64,000 bases of DNA from Prevotella sp. (GCA_017847725.1 JAGAXW010000028.1:1-64000); one strand, 5' to 3'; shown: positions 24,346 through 34,219, counted from the first letter of the stretch. Translations and numbers: made by a program. Notes: generated by a model not told the origin, from the sequence alone.

Positions 24346-26322
24346 ATGAGAAGAATAGCAATATTGTGGAGCATGCTGGCGGCGTGTCTCTGCGCGACGG
24401 CGCAGACAGACACCATCGCCGACCGTACCCATCAGCTGCAGGGCGTCACCATCACGGAGACCAAGCGGCAGCACACCATGAGCAGCACGGCACCCATGCA
24501 CCTGCTGGACCGCAAGGACATGCTGACCATGGGCATCAGCGACATGGCCGACGCCCTCTACCGACTGCCGGGCATCACGCTGCGCGACTACGGCGGCGCG
24601 GGCGGCATGAAGACGGTGAGCGTCAGAGGATTCGGCGCCAAGCACACAGGCGTCAGCTACGACGGCGTGATGCTCTCCGACTGCCAGAGCGGCGAGATAG
24701 ACCTGAGCCGCTACTCGCTGGAGAACGTCGACAACCTGACACTGGTGGTGGGCGACAACGACGACATCTTCCTGCCGGCACGCAACGCCACCACGCCGGC
24801 AACACTGAACATACAAACCATGAAACTCACAGCGGGCGATTACAAGCCCCACCTGACCACCCAGCTGAAGATAGGGTCGTTTGGCTACGTCAGCCCCTTC
24901 GTGCGCTACGAGCACCAGCTGACCGACCACTTCGCCCTATCGGCCGTGGGTGAGTTCGTGCATGCCAAAAACGACTACCCGTACACCATCAAGAACGGGC
25001 AGGAGACCATCAAGAGCCACCGCAACAACAGCCGCATGAACAGCGGACACGGCGAGCTGAACATGGTATACACCATCAACAGCACCAACCGGCTGACGGC
25101 CAAGCTCTACTACTACGACAACGACCGCCAGCTGCCCGGCATCGTCTACTACTACAGCAACACCAACCGCGAGACGCTGCGCGACCGCAACATCTTCGGA
25201 CAGCTCACCTACCAGACACGATGGGGCGAGCAGCTGTCGCTGAAGGTGGTGGGCAAGGCCAACTGGGCGGCATCGCTCTACGACGACGGCATGGCGGCCA
25301 GCCAGATACAGGACGCCAACTACTACCAGCGCGAATACTACGGCTCGGCCAGCCTGCTGTACGTGCCCTCCGAACACTGGGCACTGGACTACGCCCTGGA
25401 CTACAGCTACAACAACCTGAACAGCTCGCTGCCCACCGACACACGGCCCCTGCGCCACACCGTGCTGCAGGCGCTGACCGCCAAATACAACAACCAGCGG
25501 CTGACCGTCACCGGACGACTGCTGCACTCGCTCTACCTGAACGACGAGAAGGAGGGGGAGGGCTCCGAGAACCTGAGACGCCTGTCGCCCTCGCTCAGTC
25601 TGTCGTACCGGCTGGCGGGACAGCTGCGCCTGCGCCTGTCGTACAAGGAGATATTCCGTGCACCCACCTTCAACGAGAGCTACTACTTCCACTACGGCTC
25701 GAAGACGCTGAAGCCCGAGCGCACGCAGCAGCTGAACGCAGGACTGACGTGGGACGTGAGGCCCACTGCCGCCCTGGACATACAGGCTACCGTCGACGGC
25801 TACTACAACACCGTAAAGGACATGATAGTGGCCATACCCTATAATATGTTCGTGTGGACATGCGTCAACGTGGGCAAGGTGCACGTCAAGGGCATCGACG
25901 CCACGCTGCGCGCCAACTGGCAGATGGCGGCCCGCCAACGGCTCACGCTGGCGGGCAACTACACCTACCAGCGCGTGCAGAACCACACCAACGAGGAGTC
26001 GCCCTACTACGGCAACCAGATAGCCTACACGCCTGAGCATACGGGCTCGTGGTCGCTGGGATGGGAGAACCCGTGGGTGTCGCTGTCGCTGCACCAGACA
26101 CTGGTGGGCAGCCGCTGGAGCACCAACGAGCACCTCGACGGCACGAAGGTGGACGGCTACTACGACCTGGGGGCGACGGCCTACCGCCACTTCCGCATCG
26201 GACGGGGCACGCTGGAGGCCCGTTTCGACCTGAAGAACATCACCGACCGCCAGTACGAAATCGTGGGCAGCTACCCCATGCCCGGCATCAACTATCAGTT
26301 ATCATTACATTATAAGTTCTAA
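24346..26322 (+). CDS. btuB: TonB-dependent vitamin B12 receptor BtuB
   Basis: This 658-residue outer-membrane receptor has a signal peptide (MRRIAILWSMLAACLCATAQ) and a plug domain with LQGVTITETKRQ, ALYRLPGITLRDYGGAGGMK, SVRGFGAKHTGVSYDGVML and QSGEIDLSRYSLENV. The barrel ends in an aromatic residue (YQLSLHYKF). Placement directly behind a cobalamin riboswitch and before btuG/btuF/btuC makes B12 or another corrinoid the ligand. It imports corrinoids through TonB energy into the periplasm, working with the surface lipoprotein encoded next. Confidence 0.93.
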   Translation: MRRIAILWSMLAACLCATAQTDTIADRTHQLQGVTITETKRQHTMSSTAPMHLLDRKDMLTMGISDMADALYRLPGITLRDYGGAGGMKTVSVRGFGAKHTGVSYDGVMLSDCQSGEIDLSRYSLENVDNLTLVVGDNDDIFLPARNATTPATLNIQTMKLTAGDYKPHLTTQLKIGSFGYVSPFVRYEHQLTDHFALSAVGEFVHAKNDYPYTIKNGQETIKSHRNNSRMNSGHGELNMVYTINSTNRLTAKLYYYDNDRQLPGIVYYYSNTNRETLRDRNIFGQLTYQTRWGEQLSLKVVGKANWAASLYDDGMAASQIQDANYYQREYYGSASLLYVPSEHWALDYALDYSYNNLNSSLPTDTRPLRHTVLQALTAKYNNQRLTVTGRLLHSLYLNDEKEGEGSENLRRLSPSLSLSYRLAGQLRLRLSYKEIFRAPTFNESYYFHYGSKTLKPERTQQLNAGLTWDVRPTAALDIQATVDGYYNTVKDMIVAIPYNMFVWTCVNVGKVHVKGIDATLRANWQMAARQRLTLAGNYTYQRVQNHTNEESPYYGNQIAYTPEHTGSWSLGWENPWVSLSLHQTLVGSRWSTNEHLDGTKVDGYYDLGATAYRHFRIGRGTLEARFDLKNITDRQYEIVGSYPMPGINYQLSLHYKF

Positions 26323-26335
26323 AACAAGAAAAACT

Positions 26336-27481
26336 ATGAAGAAGTATCTTTTGAGTTTTGCAGTGATGATGATGGGCGCAGCCCTCCTCACTGCCTGTGG
26401 AGACGACGACACCAAGTCGGCTCCAGACCCTACTCCCGAATTGGTCGACGTATCGGAGGGCCTGTTCATCGTGGGTTCGGGCAACACCCTTGCCAACATC
26501 AACGGCAACCTGTCGTACATCAACTACAACATAGGATTCGCCATCGGCAATGCCTTCCAGGCCGTCAACGGCAAGTCGGTAGGCAAGACCGCCAACTATG
26601 TCACCATCTATGGCAGCAAGCTCTATGTCGTAGTAGACGGAGAGGCCACCATCTGGGTGTGCGACAAGAAGACGCTGAAGGTGCAGAAGCAGCTCAGCAC
26701 CACCGACCTGCTGGGTGCCACCGACGGTAAGAGCCCCCGCGCAGCTCTCGGCAACGACGGCAAGCTCTACTTCACCTGCTACGGAGCCAGCGGCGACGGT
26801 GGCGACGGTATCGTGGCAGCGGTCGACACCGTCAACTTTGCCAAGAAGGCTACCTACACCGTGGGCAGCTATCCCGACGGCATCGCACTGGCCAACGGTC
26901 AGCTCTACGTCTGCAACTCTGACTACGGCAATGGCCAGAGGCCCTCTATCTCGAAAATCAACCTGGCCAGCGGCGCCGTGAGCACGCTGACCAATCAGGT
27001 CATCACCAACCCGATGATGATTACCGCCATCGGCAACGACATCTACTATCTGGACTACGGCACCTTCGATGCCAACTGGAACCAGACGGGCCAGGGCGTG
27101 CGCAAGATTACGGCCGACGACCAGGTGACCATGATTATGGACGGCACCGTGATGGGTAGCGACGGCAAGCGCGTCTTTGCTGCCAATGCCCCCTACGGAG
27201 GCACCACGACCTACAGCATCTACGACCCTGCTACCGCCAAAGTCACCACCTGGGAGCCCGAGAACGTGCTGAGCCCCGCCGTCATCGCCGCCGACCCCGT
27301 GACGGGCAATATCTTCATCACCTCGTATAGCCCCGACCCCGACACGGGTGCCGCCAGCTACAAGATTCCGACCTACACCAACCAGTATGACGCCAACGGC
27401 AAACTGGTGAAGACCTACTACAATACGGCAACGGGTGCTGTCGCAGCCGTGTTCAACACGAACAAGGCTTATGTACAGTAA
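26336..27481 (+). CDS. btuG: BtuG-like cell-surface B12-binding beta-propeller lipoprotein
   Basis: This 381-residue lipoprotein (signal peptide ending LLTACGDD) has repeating beta-propeller strands such as NYVTIYGSKLYVVVDGEATIW, YSFT-like blades, GSYPDGIALANGQLYVCNSDYG and ISKINLASGAV. The fold and locus match BtuG of Bacteroides, a surface protein that captures B12 very tightly and hands it to BtuB. It starts 14 bases after btuB and its end overlaps btuF by 11 bases, so translation is coupled. The BtuG assignment combines the propeller pattern with the operon; individual cobalamin contacts cannot be read reliably. Confidence 0.85.
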   Translation: MKKYLLSFAVMMMGAALLTACGDDDTKSAPDPTPELVDVSEGLFIVGSGNTLANINGNLSYINYNIGFAIGNAFQAVNGKSVGKTANYVTIYGSKLYVVVDGEATIWVCDKKTLKVQKQLSTTDLLGATDGKSPRAALGNDGKLYFTCYGASGDGGDGIVAAVDTVNFAKKATYTVGSYPDGIALANGQLYVCNSDYGNGQRPSISKINLASGAVSTLTNQVITNPMMITAIGNDIYYLDYGTFDANWNQTGQGVRKITADDQVTMIMDGTVMGSDGKRVFAANAPYGGTTTYSIYDPATAKVTTWEPENVLSPAVIAADPVTGNIFITSYSPDPDTGAASYKIPTYTNQYDANGKLVKTYYNTATGAVAAVFNTNKAYVQ

Positions 27482-28613
27482 CAAGCTGACAGGCATCGTC
27501 TGCCTGACGGCGCTACTCATCGTGTCGCTATCCTCCTGCGGCGGGCGTACAGCCCGCCGGCAGGTCGACGGCGACACGCTGGCTTTACGCCACACCTCGC
27601 TGCTCACCATCGTGGAGCACGACGGCTATACGACGGTGGACATCCGCAACCCGTGGAAGGAGGGCAGACTGCTGCACAGCTATGTGCTCGTGCCGCGCAC
27701 CAAGGAACTGCCCGCCGACCTGCCCGAGGGTACGCTGATACGCACACCGCTGCAGCGCGCCGCCGTCTTCACCACCGTACACTGCTCGCTGCTCACCACG
27801 CTGGGGCACGGCGAGAACATCGTGGCGGTGGGCGACCTGAAGTACATCAAGATACCGTATATCCAGGAGCGCGTCAGGAATGGACTGGTGGCCGACTGCG
27901 GCAGCGGCCTGAACCCCGTCGTCGAGAAAATCATCGACACCAAGCCCGAGGCCATCCTGCTGTCGCCCTTCGAGAACAGTGGCGGCTACGGCAAGGTGGA
28001 GGAGATAGACATCCCCATCGTGGAGTGTGCGGAATATATGGAGAACTCGCCGCTGGCACGCGCCGAGTGGATGAAGTTCTACGGACTGCTGTTCGGTGCC
28101 TACGAGCAGACGGAGCAGCTCTTTGCACAGGTGGACAGCAGCTACCAGGCGCTGAAGGCCGAGGCGGCCGCCGCCGGTCAAGGGCGCAGCGTGCTGATAG
28201 ACCGCATCGTAGGGTCGGTATGGTATGTGCCGGGCGGACGCAGCACTATCGGACAGATGGTGAGCGACGCGGGGGGCCAGTATGCCTGGGCCGACGACGA
28301 CCACAGCGGATCGCTGTCGCTGCCCTTCGAGACGGTGCTGGAGCGCTCGGGCAATGCCGACGTATGGATGTACCGCTACAGCGCCTTCGACCATGAGCAG
28401 ACCTACGGCGAACTGCTTGCGCAGCACCGCGGCTACGACCAGCTGCGCCCCTACCGCGAGCACAACGTCTACTGCTGCAACGTGGAGCAGTCGCTGTTCT
28501 ACGAGGAGTCGCCCTTCCGTCCGGACCTGCTGCTCTCCGACTTCATCCAGATTCTGCATCCGGACATACCAAACAAGCGCCCCCTGCGTTATTATAAGAA
28601 ACTGAAAGACTAA
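27471..28613 (+). CDS. btuF: BtuF-like B12 substrate-binding lipoprotein
   Basis: This 380-residue periplasmic lipoprotein (LSSCGG lipobox) starts at the ATG at 27471, inside the end of btuG. It has the class III binding-protein layout of cobalamin and iron-chelate carriers: an N-terminal lobe with FTTVHCSLLTTLGHGENIVAVGDL, the link GLNPVVEKIIDTKPEAILLSPFEN, then the C-terminal lobe with WYVPGGRSTIGQMVSDAGGQYAW. It would deliver corrinoid from BtuB to the BtuC permease. The permease gene follows 6 bases after its stop. Confidence 0.88.
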   Translation: MYSNKLTGIVCLTALLIVSLSSCGGRTARRQVDGDTLALRHTSLLTIVEHDGYTTVDIRNPWKEGRLLHSYVLVPRTKELPADLPEGTLIRTPLQRAAVFTTVHCSLLTTLGHGENIVAVGDLKYIKIPYIQERVRNGLVADCGSGLNPVVEKIIDTKPEAILLSPFENSGGYGKVEEIDIPIVECAEYMENSPLARAEWMKFYGLLFGAYEQTEQLFAQVDSSYQALKAEAAAAGQGRSVLIDRIVGSVWYVPGGRSTIGQMVSDAGGQYAWADDDHSGSLSLPFETVLERSGNADVWMYRYSAFDHEQTYGELLAQHRGYDQLRPYREHNVYCCNVEQSLFYEESPFRPDLLLSDFIQILHPDIPNKRPLRYYKKLKD

Positions 28614-28619
28614 GAGACA

Positions 28620-29639
28620 TTGAAGAACAAGGGAACCCTCTATTGCCTGGGGCTGGTGCTCGCCATCGCCATCCTGTTTGTGCTCAACCTGCTGATGGGG
28701 TCGGTATCGATACCCGTGGAAGACGCCGTAGCCATCCTGATGGGTGGCGACGACGAGAGCCTGAAGCCCTCGTGGCGCTACATCATCCTTGAGTCGCGAC
28801 TGCCCCAGGCACTGACGGCCATGCTGGCCGGCGGTGCACTGGCCATCTGCGGCCTGATGCTGCAAACCACCTTCCGCAACCCGCTGGCCGGCCCCAGCAT
28901 CTTCGGCATCAACAGCGGTGCCGGCCTTGGCGTGGCGCTCGTCATGCTGCTGTTGGGCGGCAGTCTGTCGGCAGGCTCGGTGTCGGTGAGCGGTTTCGTG
29001 GCGGTGCTCATCGCCGCCTTTGTGGGAGCCATGGCGGTCATGGCCTGCATCCTGTTCTTCTCGACACTGGTACACAACAACGTGATGCTGCTCATCATCG
29101 GCATCATGATAGGCTACATCTCCAACTCGGCCATCTCGCTGCTCAACTTCTTTGCCACCGACGAGGGCGTGCGTTCGTATATGGTATGGGGAATGGGCTC
29201 CTTTGGCGGCGTCTCCATGAAGATGATGCCCACCTTTGCCGGCATCACGCTGCTGGGCCTGCTGGGCTCACTGATACTCATCAAGCCGCTCAACGCCCTG
29301 CTGCTGGGCGACCGCTATGCAGAGAACCTGGGCATCAACATCCGCAGGGTGCGCAACTGGCTGCTCTTTGTCACTGGTCTGCTGACGGCCATCGTCACCG
29401 CCTTCTGCGGGCCCGTGGCCTTCATCGGACTGGCCGTACCGCACATCACGCGCCTGCTGCTCACCACCGACAACCATCGGTCGCTGCTGCCCGGCACGAT
29501 ACTGACAGGCAGCGTGGTGGCACTGCTGTGCAACCTCATCTGCTTTCTGCCCGGCGAGATGGGCGTGATACCGCTCAACGCCGTGACACCCATCATGGGT
29601 GCCCCCGTCATCATCTATGTAATCGCTAAACGCCGCTAA
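28620..29639 (+). CDS. btuC: Cobalamin ABC transporter permease
   Basis: This 339-residue FecCD/BtuC-family permease has about ten membrane segments. Conserved blocks are SRLPQALTAMLAGGALAICGLMLQ, RNPLAGPSIFGINSGAGLG and GPVAFIGLAVPHITRLL, with a C-terminal GAPVIIYVIAKRR. The start is a TTG at 28620. It would form the inner-membrane channel for corrinoids with an ATPase. No btuD lies next to it: its stop overlaps, by four bases, the stop of a convergent AsmA-like gene. The ATPase must be supplied from elsewhere in the genome. Confidence 0.92.
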   Translation: MKNKGTLYCLGLVLAIAILFVLNLLMGSVSIPVEDAVAILMGGDDESLKPSWRYIILESRLPQALTAMLAGGALAICGLMLQTTFRNPLAGPSIFGINSGAGLGVALVMLLLGGSLSAGSVSVSGFVAVLIAAFVGAMAVMACILFFSTLVHNNVMLLIIGIMIGYISNSAISLLNFFATDEGVRSYMVWGMGSFGGVSMKMMPTFAGITLLGLLGSLILIKPLNALLLGDRYAENLGINIRRVRNWLLFVTGLLTAIVTAFCGPVAFIGLAVPHITRLLLTTDNHRSLLPGTILTGSVVALLCNLICFLPGEMGVIPLNAVTPIMGAPVIIYVIAKRR

Positions 29640-31768
29640 CTGGCTGCCTCCTGAGCGGTTTTCTTGGCAGCCTCCTTGGCGGCTTTCTTAGCTTCTTTCT
29701 CGGCTTTCTTGGCAGCCCGGCGAGCCTCCTTCTCAGCCTTCTCGGCAGCCCTGACCTTGTCCCTCTCCGCCTTTTCGGCAGCCTTGCGGGCATCCTTCAC
29801 GGCTTTCTCGGCAGCCTTGCGGGCATTCCTCTCAGCCTTCTCGGCAGCCTTGGCCTTGGCCTTCTCGGCCTTCAGCTGTTCCTTCTTGGCCCTATCCTCG
29901 TCGGAGAGCTTGTGGAAGCGCAGGCCCGGCTTAATCTTGGTCTTCTCCATCTCGTTGGTATTGGTGAACGAGAAGGAGCACAGCACGTCGAGACGCTTGC
30001 CGAAGATGGTGATGTTGCCGTTGGCAACGGCACCGTCGCTATTGATTTCGGCCTGCAGGTGGCGTACCTTGACAAACTTATACTTAGCCTCGGCCACCTC
30101 GGCATCGACATGACCGATGGGCAGCTTGCCGCCCTTGATGCGTCGCATCTTAGCCGTGCGGGGCTTCGAGATGTCGAACTTGAAGTTGGCCTTGCACACA
30201 ATCTTGCCGAGGTCGGGCATGTCCATTGCCTTGCCCAGCTCGAAAGAGTCGGTGCGCGTGGTGCCATAGACATACTTGTTCAGTTCGTCGAGGGCAAAAT
30301 GGAAGTCGATGTTGCCCGTCTGCGTGTGCAGACGACCGCTGAACTGCTCCTTCTTCCACAGCACGCTGAAATCGCCCACGTAGCTGATGTTGCCGAGCGC
30401 GTCGAGCTGCTTCATCATGAACTTCCTGACGACAAACTGGTTGATAATCTTCTCGGCGATGCCTTTCTTGGCATGCATGCTGCCCACGTGGAAACTGACG
30501 TTCAGCTTGTACTTGTCCTTCAGACCGGTGATGCCGCCATTGGCCTTGACCACCAGTTTTTTGTCGGCCGTGTTGACCACGACATCCCTGAACTGCAAGG
30601 CTTCGTCCGTGCCGCTCATCTTGACACTGAGATGCAGGGGCAGCGTGAAGTTCCTCAGCACGGGTGCAAAGGTGCGCGAGATGTCCCTGAGCTGGGTCAC
30701 GCCCTTGATGGTCGACGTGGAGAACTGCATCTTGCGGCCCTCCTTCTTGCTGGGCAGCAGCATCTGTGCATGGTCGAACTTGACGGTGGTGTGAGGCAGC
30801 TGTACGATGACGTCACGCAGGTTGAGAATGCGCTTGTTGGTGGCTGCCTTGAGCGCAAGGTTGGTGATATAGATACCCGACACGCTGTCGGTGAAGACAC
30901 CGTCGGAGACGATAGCCTCGATGCTGTCCTTCTCGGCGCGTGTCACGTCGACCTTCAGTCGGCCGGTCAGGTCGAGGTGGCCCGTATCGAAGAATCCGCG
31001 CTTGGGCTTGTTGGCGTTCTTGCGCGGCTTGTGGTTGTCCGTCCGCAGCCGCAGTCCCTCGATGTCGAGCAGGCCGCGGCCGTCCTTGTCCTCAAAGCCG
31101 ATGGTGCTCACGGTCACCCAGGTGTCCACGTCGCCCTTCTTGAGGTGCTGCACAAACTGGGTCTGCACGTCGCGAATCACGCCCGTGTGGTGGCCCGGCG
31201 ACTTGTACCTGAACTCCAGGCCGCCCAGCTTATAGCGCCCCTTGTTGTAGGTCACGTCGATGTCCTCAAGGATTATCTTGCCTATCTCGAACTTCATCTT
31301 GGGGCGGCGCTTCGACACGCTGTCGGCAGGCACCTTCGGAGCCGGCTTGTTGCGGTTCTTGAAGGCGTCGATGATAAACTGGAAGTTGGCCACGCTGTCG
31401 GGCGACGGTTTGTAGAGCTGGGCATGCAGGCCCCTGACCGTCAGGTCCTGCAGATGCAGCTCGCGCTTGAGCAGTGGCCACAGGCTGACCTCTACGCCGA
31501 GTTCTTCCAGCTGCAGCATCTTGCGGTGCTGGAGGTCTTCCACCTCTACGCCATAGAGTCTGACGTCTTCACCTATCAGGCTCAAGCTGATGCGCTCGGC
31601 CTTGACCTCTGTATGCAGATGGGCACGCAGGTCGTCGACGACGATGCCCAGCAGGCGCTGCTGGATGGAATCCGTGTGAATCAGGCCAAAGAGCGCGCCC
31701 GTCAGCACGACGAGCACGACGACGATGATTCCGACTATCTTCAGCGGGAGTATCAGTATCTTTTTCAT
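29636..31768 (-). CDS. AsmA-like inner-membrane protein with Ala/Lys-rich tail
   Basis: This 710-residue protein has one N-terminal membrane segment (PLKIVGIIVVVLVVLTGALFGLI) and then a long beta-rich periplasmic region with the AsmA/TamB-like pattern, for example VEVSLWPLLKRELHLQDLTVRGLHAQLYKP. The last about 80 residues are an unusual Ala/Lys/Glu-rich predicted coiled coil made of repeated AAEKAEK- and ARKAAEK-like units. AsmA-family proteins bridge the envelope and influence lipid transport to the outer membrane. It is the last gene of a leftward operon after a glutamate synthase-like gene. Its stop codon overlaps that of btuC. Confidence 0.75.
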   Translation of the reverse strand: MKKILILPLKIVGIIVVVLVVLTGALFGLIHTDSIQQRLLGIVVDDLRAHLHTEVKAERISLSLIGEDVRLYGVEVEDLQHRKMLQLEELGVEVSLWPLLKRELHLQDLTVRGLHAQLYKPSPDSVANFQFIIDAFKNRNKPAPKVPADSVSKRRPKMKFEIGKIILEDIDVTYNKGRYKLGGLEFRYKSPGHHTGVIRDVQTQFVQHLKKGDVDTWVTVSTIGFEDKDGRGLLDIEGLRLRTDNHKPRKNANKPKRGFFDTGHLDLTGRLKVDVTRAEKDSIEAIVSDGVFTDSVSGIYITNLALKAATNKRILNLRDVIVQLPHTTVKFDHAQMLLPSKKEGRKMQFSTSTIKGVTQLRDISRTFAPVLRNFTLPLHLSVKMSGTDEALQFRDVVVNTADKKLVVKANGGITGLKDKYKLNVSFHVGSMHAKKGIAEKIINQFVVRKFMMKQLDALGNISYVGDFSVLWKKEQFSGRLHTQTGNIDFHFALDELNKYVYGTTRTDSFELGKAMDMPDLGKIVCKANFKFDISKPRTAKMRRIKGGKLPIGHVDAEVAEAKYKFVKVRHLQAEINSDGAVANGNITIFGKRLDVLCSFSFTNTNEMEKTKIKPGLRFHKLSDEDRAKKEQLKAEKAKAKAAEKAERNARKAAEKAVKDARKAAEKAERDKVRAAEKAEKEARRAAKKAEKEAKKAAKEAAKKTAQEAAS

Positions 31769-31772
31769 AACT

Positions 31773-33158
31773 TCAGGAAATAGCAGCCATTAGTTTTACA
31801 GCATCGACATACTGGGCGATGCCCTCAGCCACGCGCTTGGCGTCCTGCATGGCATGTACCACGGTGGCCTGTCGGCCCACCACGTCACCGCCGGCAAAGA
31901 CACCCTTGCGGGTGGTCATGCCGTAGGGCACGTCGCGGGTGATGAGGAAGCGGTGCTCGTCGTTGGCCAGTCCCGACGTGGTGCGCACAATCTTCGTGGC
32001 CGGCGTAGCGCCGATGGCCATGATGACATTGTCGGCAGGCAGTGTCTGGCGCACGGGCTCCTTGTCGGGCTCCTTGGTCTCGAGCACTATCTCGGTGATG
32101 TTCAGCGCGTCGTCGACGTGCAGCTCTACGATGGCGCTCCACCAGTTGAAGTGTACGCCCTCCTTCACAGCATCGTCGTATTCGGCGCGCAGTGCTGCCA
32201 TCGTGTCGATGCCCTTGTGGTAGATGATGTCCACCTTCGAGGCACCGATGCGCCAGGCAGTTCGCGAGGCGTCCATGGCCGTGTTGCCACATCCGATGAC
32301 GAACACGCGGGCACCGTCAGGCACGGGCAGTTCGTCGCGCTTCATGAATCCCTCGGAGATCAGCTCCACGCGGCGCAGGAAGTGGGTGGCCAGCCGCACA
32401 CCCTTCAGGTCGCTGCAGTGGATGGCATGGTCGCCCTCCGAGAGGCAGCGGCCGTTCTGCCAGATGGGTATCTCGAGCGACTTGGGCTTGCTGAGCCCCG
32501 TACCGATGAAAACGGCGTCGAATCCCTGTGCGAAGAGGCTGTCGACGGTAATCTCCACGCCGACATGAGTATTGCGATGAATCACCACGCCCATCTTCTC
32601 GATGTAGCGTATCTCGCGGGCTACCACCTCCTTGGGCAGACGGTATTCGGGGATACCGTAGCGCAAGACACCGCCACACTGGGCCTCCATCTCGAATATC
32701 TCCACGGCAAAGCCCATGCGCGACAGGTCGCCGGCCACGGTGATGCCCGACGGTCCGGCACCGATGACAGCCACCTTGCCACGCGACTTCTCCACCACGT
32801 CCTCGTGGGTCAGTCCGTTCTCCGAGTCGAAGTCGGCCACGAAGCGCTCCAGCTTTCCGATGTTGACGGCCTGCCCCTTCTTGGCAAGCACGCAGTTGCC
32901 CTCGCACTGCTTCTCGTGGGCACACACGCGGCCGCAGACGGCAGGCAGGTTGCTCTTGGTGCGGATGATGCTGATGGCATTGCCCAGGTTGCCCTTCTTC
33001 AGTTCGTGAATCCAGTCGGGGATGTCGTTGCTGATGGGGCAGCCCTTCTTGCACTGCGGCACCTTGCAGTGCAGGCAGCGCTGTGCCTCGGCGATGGCCT
33101 CGGCCATGGTGTAGCTCTCGTTGACTTCTTGAAAAGCCTGGTGTTCTTTCTGATTCAT
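31773..33158 (-). CDS. gltA: NADPH-dependent glutamate synthase small-subunit-type oxidoreductase
   Basis: This 461-residue flavoprotein has N-terminal Fe-S cysteine clusters (CLHCKVPQCKKGCP, CGRVCAHEKQCEGNC), an FAD-binding motif VAVIGAGPSGITVAGDL, and an NAD(P) domain VFVIGCGNTAMDASRTA. The C-terminal FAD motif is GVFAGGDVVGRQATVVHAM. The family includes the glutamate synthase small subunit (GltD/GltA) and the NfnB/SudA subunits of electron-bifurcating complexes. No large glutamate synthase subunit or NfnA lies next to it here, so the precise reaction is open. It starts 18 bases after the preceding stop and ends 4 bases before the AsmA-like start. Confidence 0.85.
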   Translation of the reverse strand: MNQKEHQAFQEVNESYTMAEAIAEAQRCLHCKVPQCKKGCPISNDIPDWIHELKKGNLGNAISIIRTKSNLPAVCGRVCAHEKQCEGNCVLAKKGQAVNIGKLERFVADFDSENGLTHEDVVEKSRGKVAVIGAGPSGITVAGDLSRMGFAVEIFEMEAQCGGVLRYGIPEYRLPKEVVAREIRYIEKMGVVIHRNTHVGVEITVDSLFAQGFDAVFIGTGLSKPKSLEIPIWQNGRCLSEGDHAIHCSDLKGVRLATHFLRRVELISEGFMKRDELPVPDGARVFVIGCGNTAMDASRTAWRIGASKVDIIYHKGIDTMAALRAEYDDAVKEGVHFNWWSAIVELHVDDALNITEIVLETKEPDKEPVRQTLPADNVIMAIGATPATKIVRTTSGLANDEHRFLITRDVPYGMTTRKGVFAGGDVVGRQATVVHAMQDAKRVAEGIAQYVDAVKLMAAIS

Positions 33159-33176
33159 CGTATTGCTCTTGATTAC

Positions 33177-34184
33177 TTATTTCAACAAATTCTTAATGCG
33201 GTCTTCCAGTTCCTGTCCCGTCAGGTTGCGCGCCACGACGACGCCCTTCTTGTCGAACAGCACGTTGCCGGGCACGTCGGCCAGTGCGAACTTGGAGAGC
33301 AGCGGCGTGTGCCACACCCGGCCGTCGCACACGGTCGACCACTGCAGCGAGTCGCCCTTGATGCGCTTGCGGCAGTCGTCGGGACGGCCCTCCAGACAGA
33401 TGCTCACCACGCCCAGGCGGTCGCCATACTTCTTCTTCAACTGGTTCAGACGGTTCTGCACGCCGATGCTATGATAGCTCCATGCGGCCCACGTGGTGAC
33501 CACGCCCACCCGGCCCTTCAGGGCGCTCTCCGTCACCTTGCGCCCGTCTACGTCGGTGGCCTCAAACTTGGGCAGGCGCCCCCGCATGGGAGCCCCCTGC
33601 AGCGTGGCCAGCTGCTTGTCGAGCTTCATCAGACGTCCGTTGTCGGGATTGGCCTTCAGCATCAGCCTCACCAGTCGGCGGGCCTGCTGATAGTTGGGCT
33701 CGGAAGTGCATATAAAGTAGCGCTGCAGCAGGTAGATGGCAGCCTCGGAGTCTGGATACTTCTCGATGAATCGCTGCACCACCTGCGGCACCTCGGGCGG
33801 CATCGAGCGGTTCAGCTCCATGCGCAACTGCGTCATGTGTTCGTTCTCGTCGGTACCCTCGATGGTCATCTCCTTCAGGTGGGTGGCGTCGCCCTTAATG
33901 GTCACCGTGGCTCCCGACTCGGCAAAGACGGGCTGCTCGGAATAGTTGGGGAAGATGACCACCAGCGTCGACACGTCGTAGAGCGACATCTCGTAGGAGA
34001 AGCGGCCGTCGCGCACAGGGATGGTGTCGATGCCCTCAAAGGCACCGTCGGCACTGTACACCCAGAACTCTCCCTGGTTCAGGTTGCGCAGTCGTCCCTC
34101 CAGCCTGAACCTGCCGCTTTCCGTGCCACACGATGTCAGCAACAGCAGCACCGCCAAAAGCGTATATAGTAGGGGGCATTTCAT
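33177..34184 (-). CDS. Thioredoxin-fold lipoprotein lacking the CXXC motif
   Basis: This 335-residue lipoprotein starts at the ATG at 34184 (MKCPLLYTLL), with the lipobox LLTSCGT. The N-terminal part resembles DUF4369 domains found before TlpA-type thioredoxins. The C-terminal thioredoxin/AhpC-TSA fold reads LPKFEATDVDGRKV and GVVTTWAAWSYHSIGVQ, then VPGNVLFDKKGVVVARN. The usual active-site Trp-Cys-x-x-Cys is replaced by Trp-Ser-Tyr-His, so both redox cysteines are absent. It is probably not a disulfide oxidoreductase and may act in binding or as a relic. A TATCTTTG box lies upstream at 34220-34227 on the minus strand. Confidence 0.78.
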   Translation of the reverse strand: MKCPLLYTLLAVLLLLTSCGTESGRFRLEGRLRNLNQGEFWVYSADGAFEGIDTIPVRDGRFSYEMSLYDVSTLVVIFPNYSEQPVFAESGATVTIKGDATHLKEMTIEGTDENEHMTQLRMELNRSMPPEVPQVVQRFIEKYPDSEAAIYLLQRYFICTSEPNYQQARRLVRLMLKANPDNGRLMKLDKQLATLQGAPMRGRLPKFEATDVDGRKVTESALKGRVGVVTTWAAWSYHSIGVQNRLNQLKKKYGDRLGVVSICLEGRPDDCRKRIKGDSLQWSTVCDGRVWHTPLLSKFALADVPGNVLFDKKGVVVARNLTGQELEDRIKNLLK

Positions 34185-34219
34185 AACCTTTTTTATAATT
34201 CTTTTCCTTCTTGACGGTG

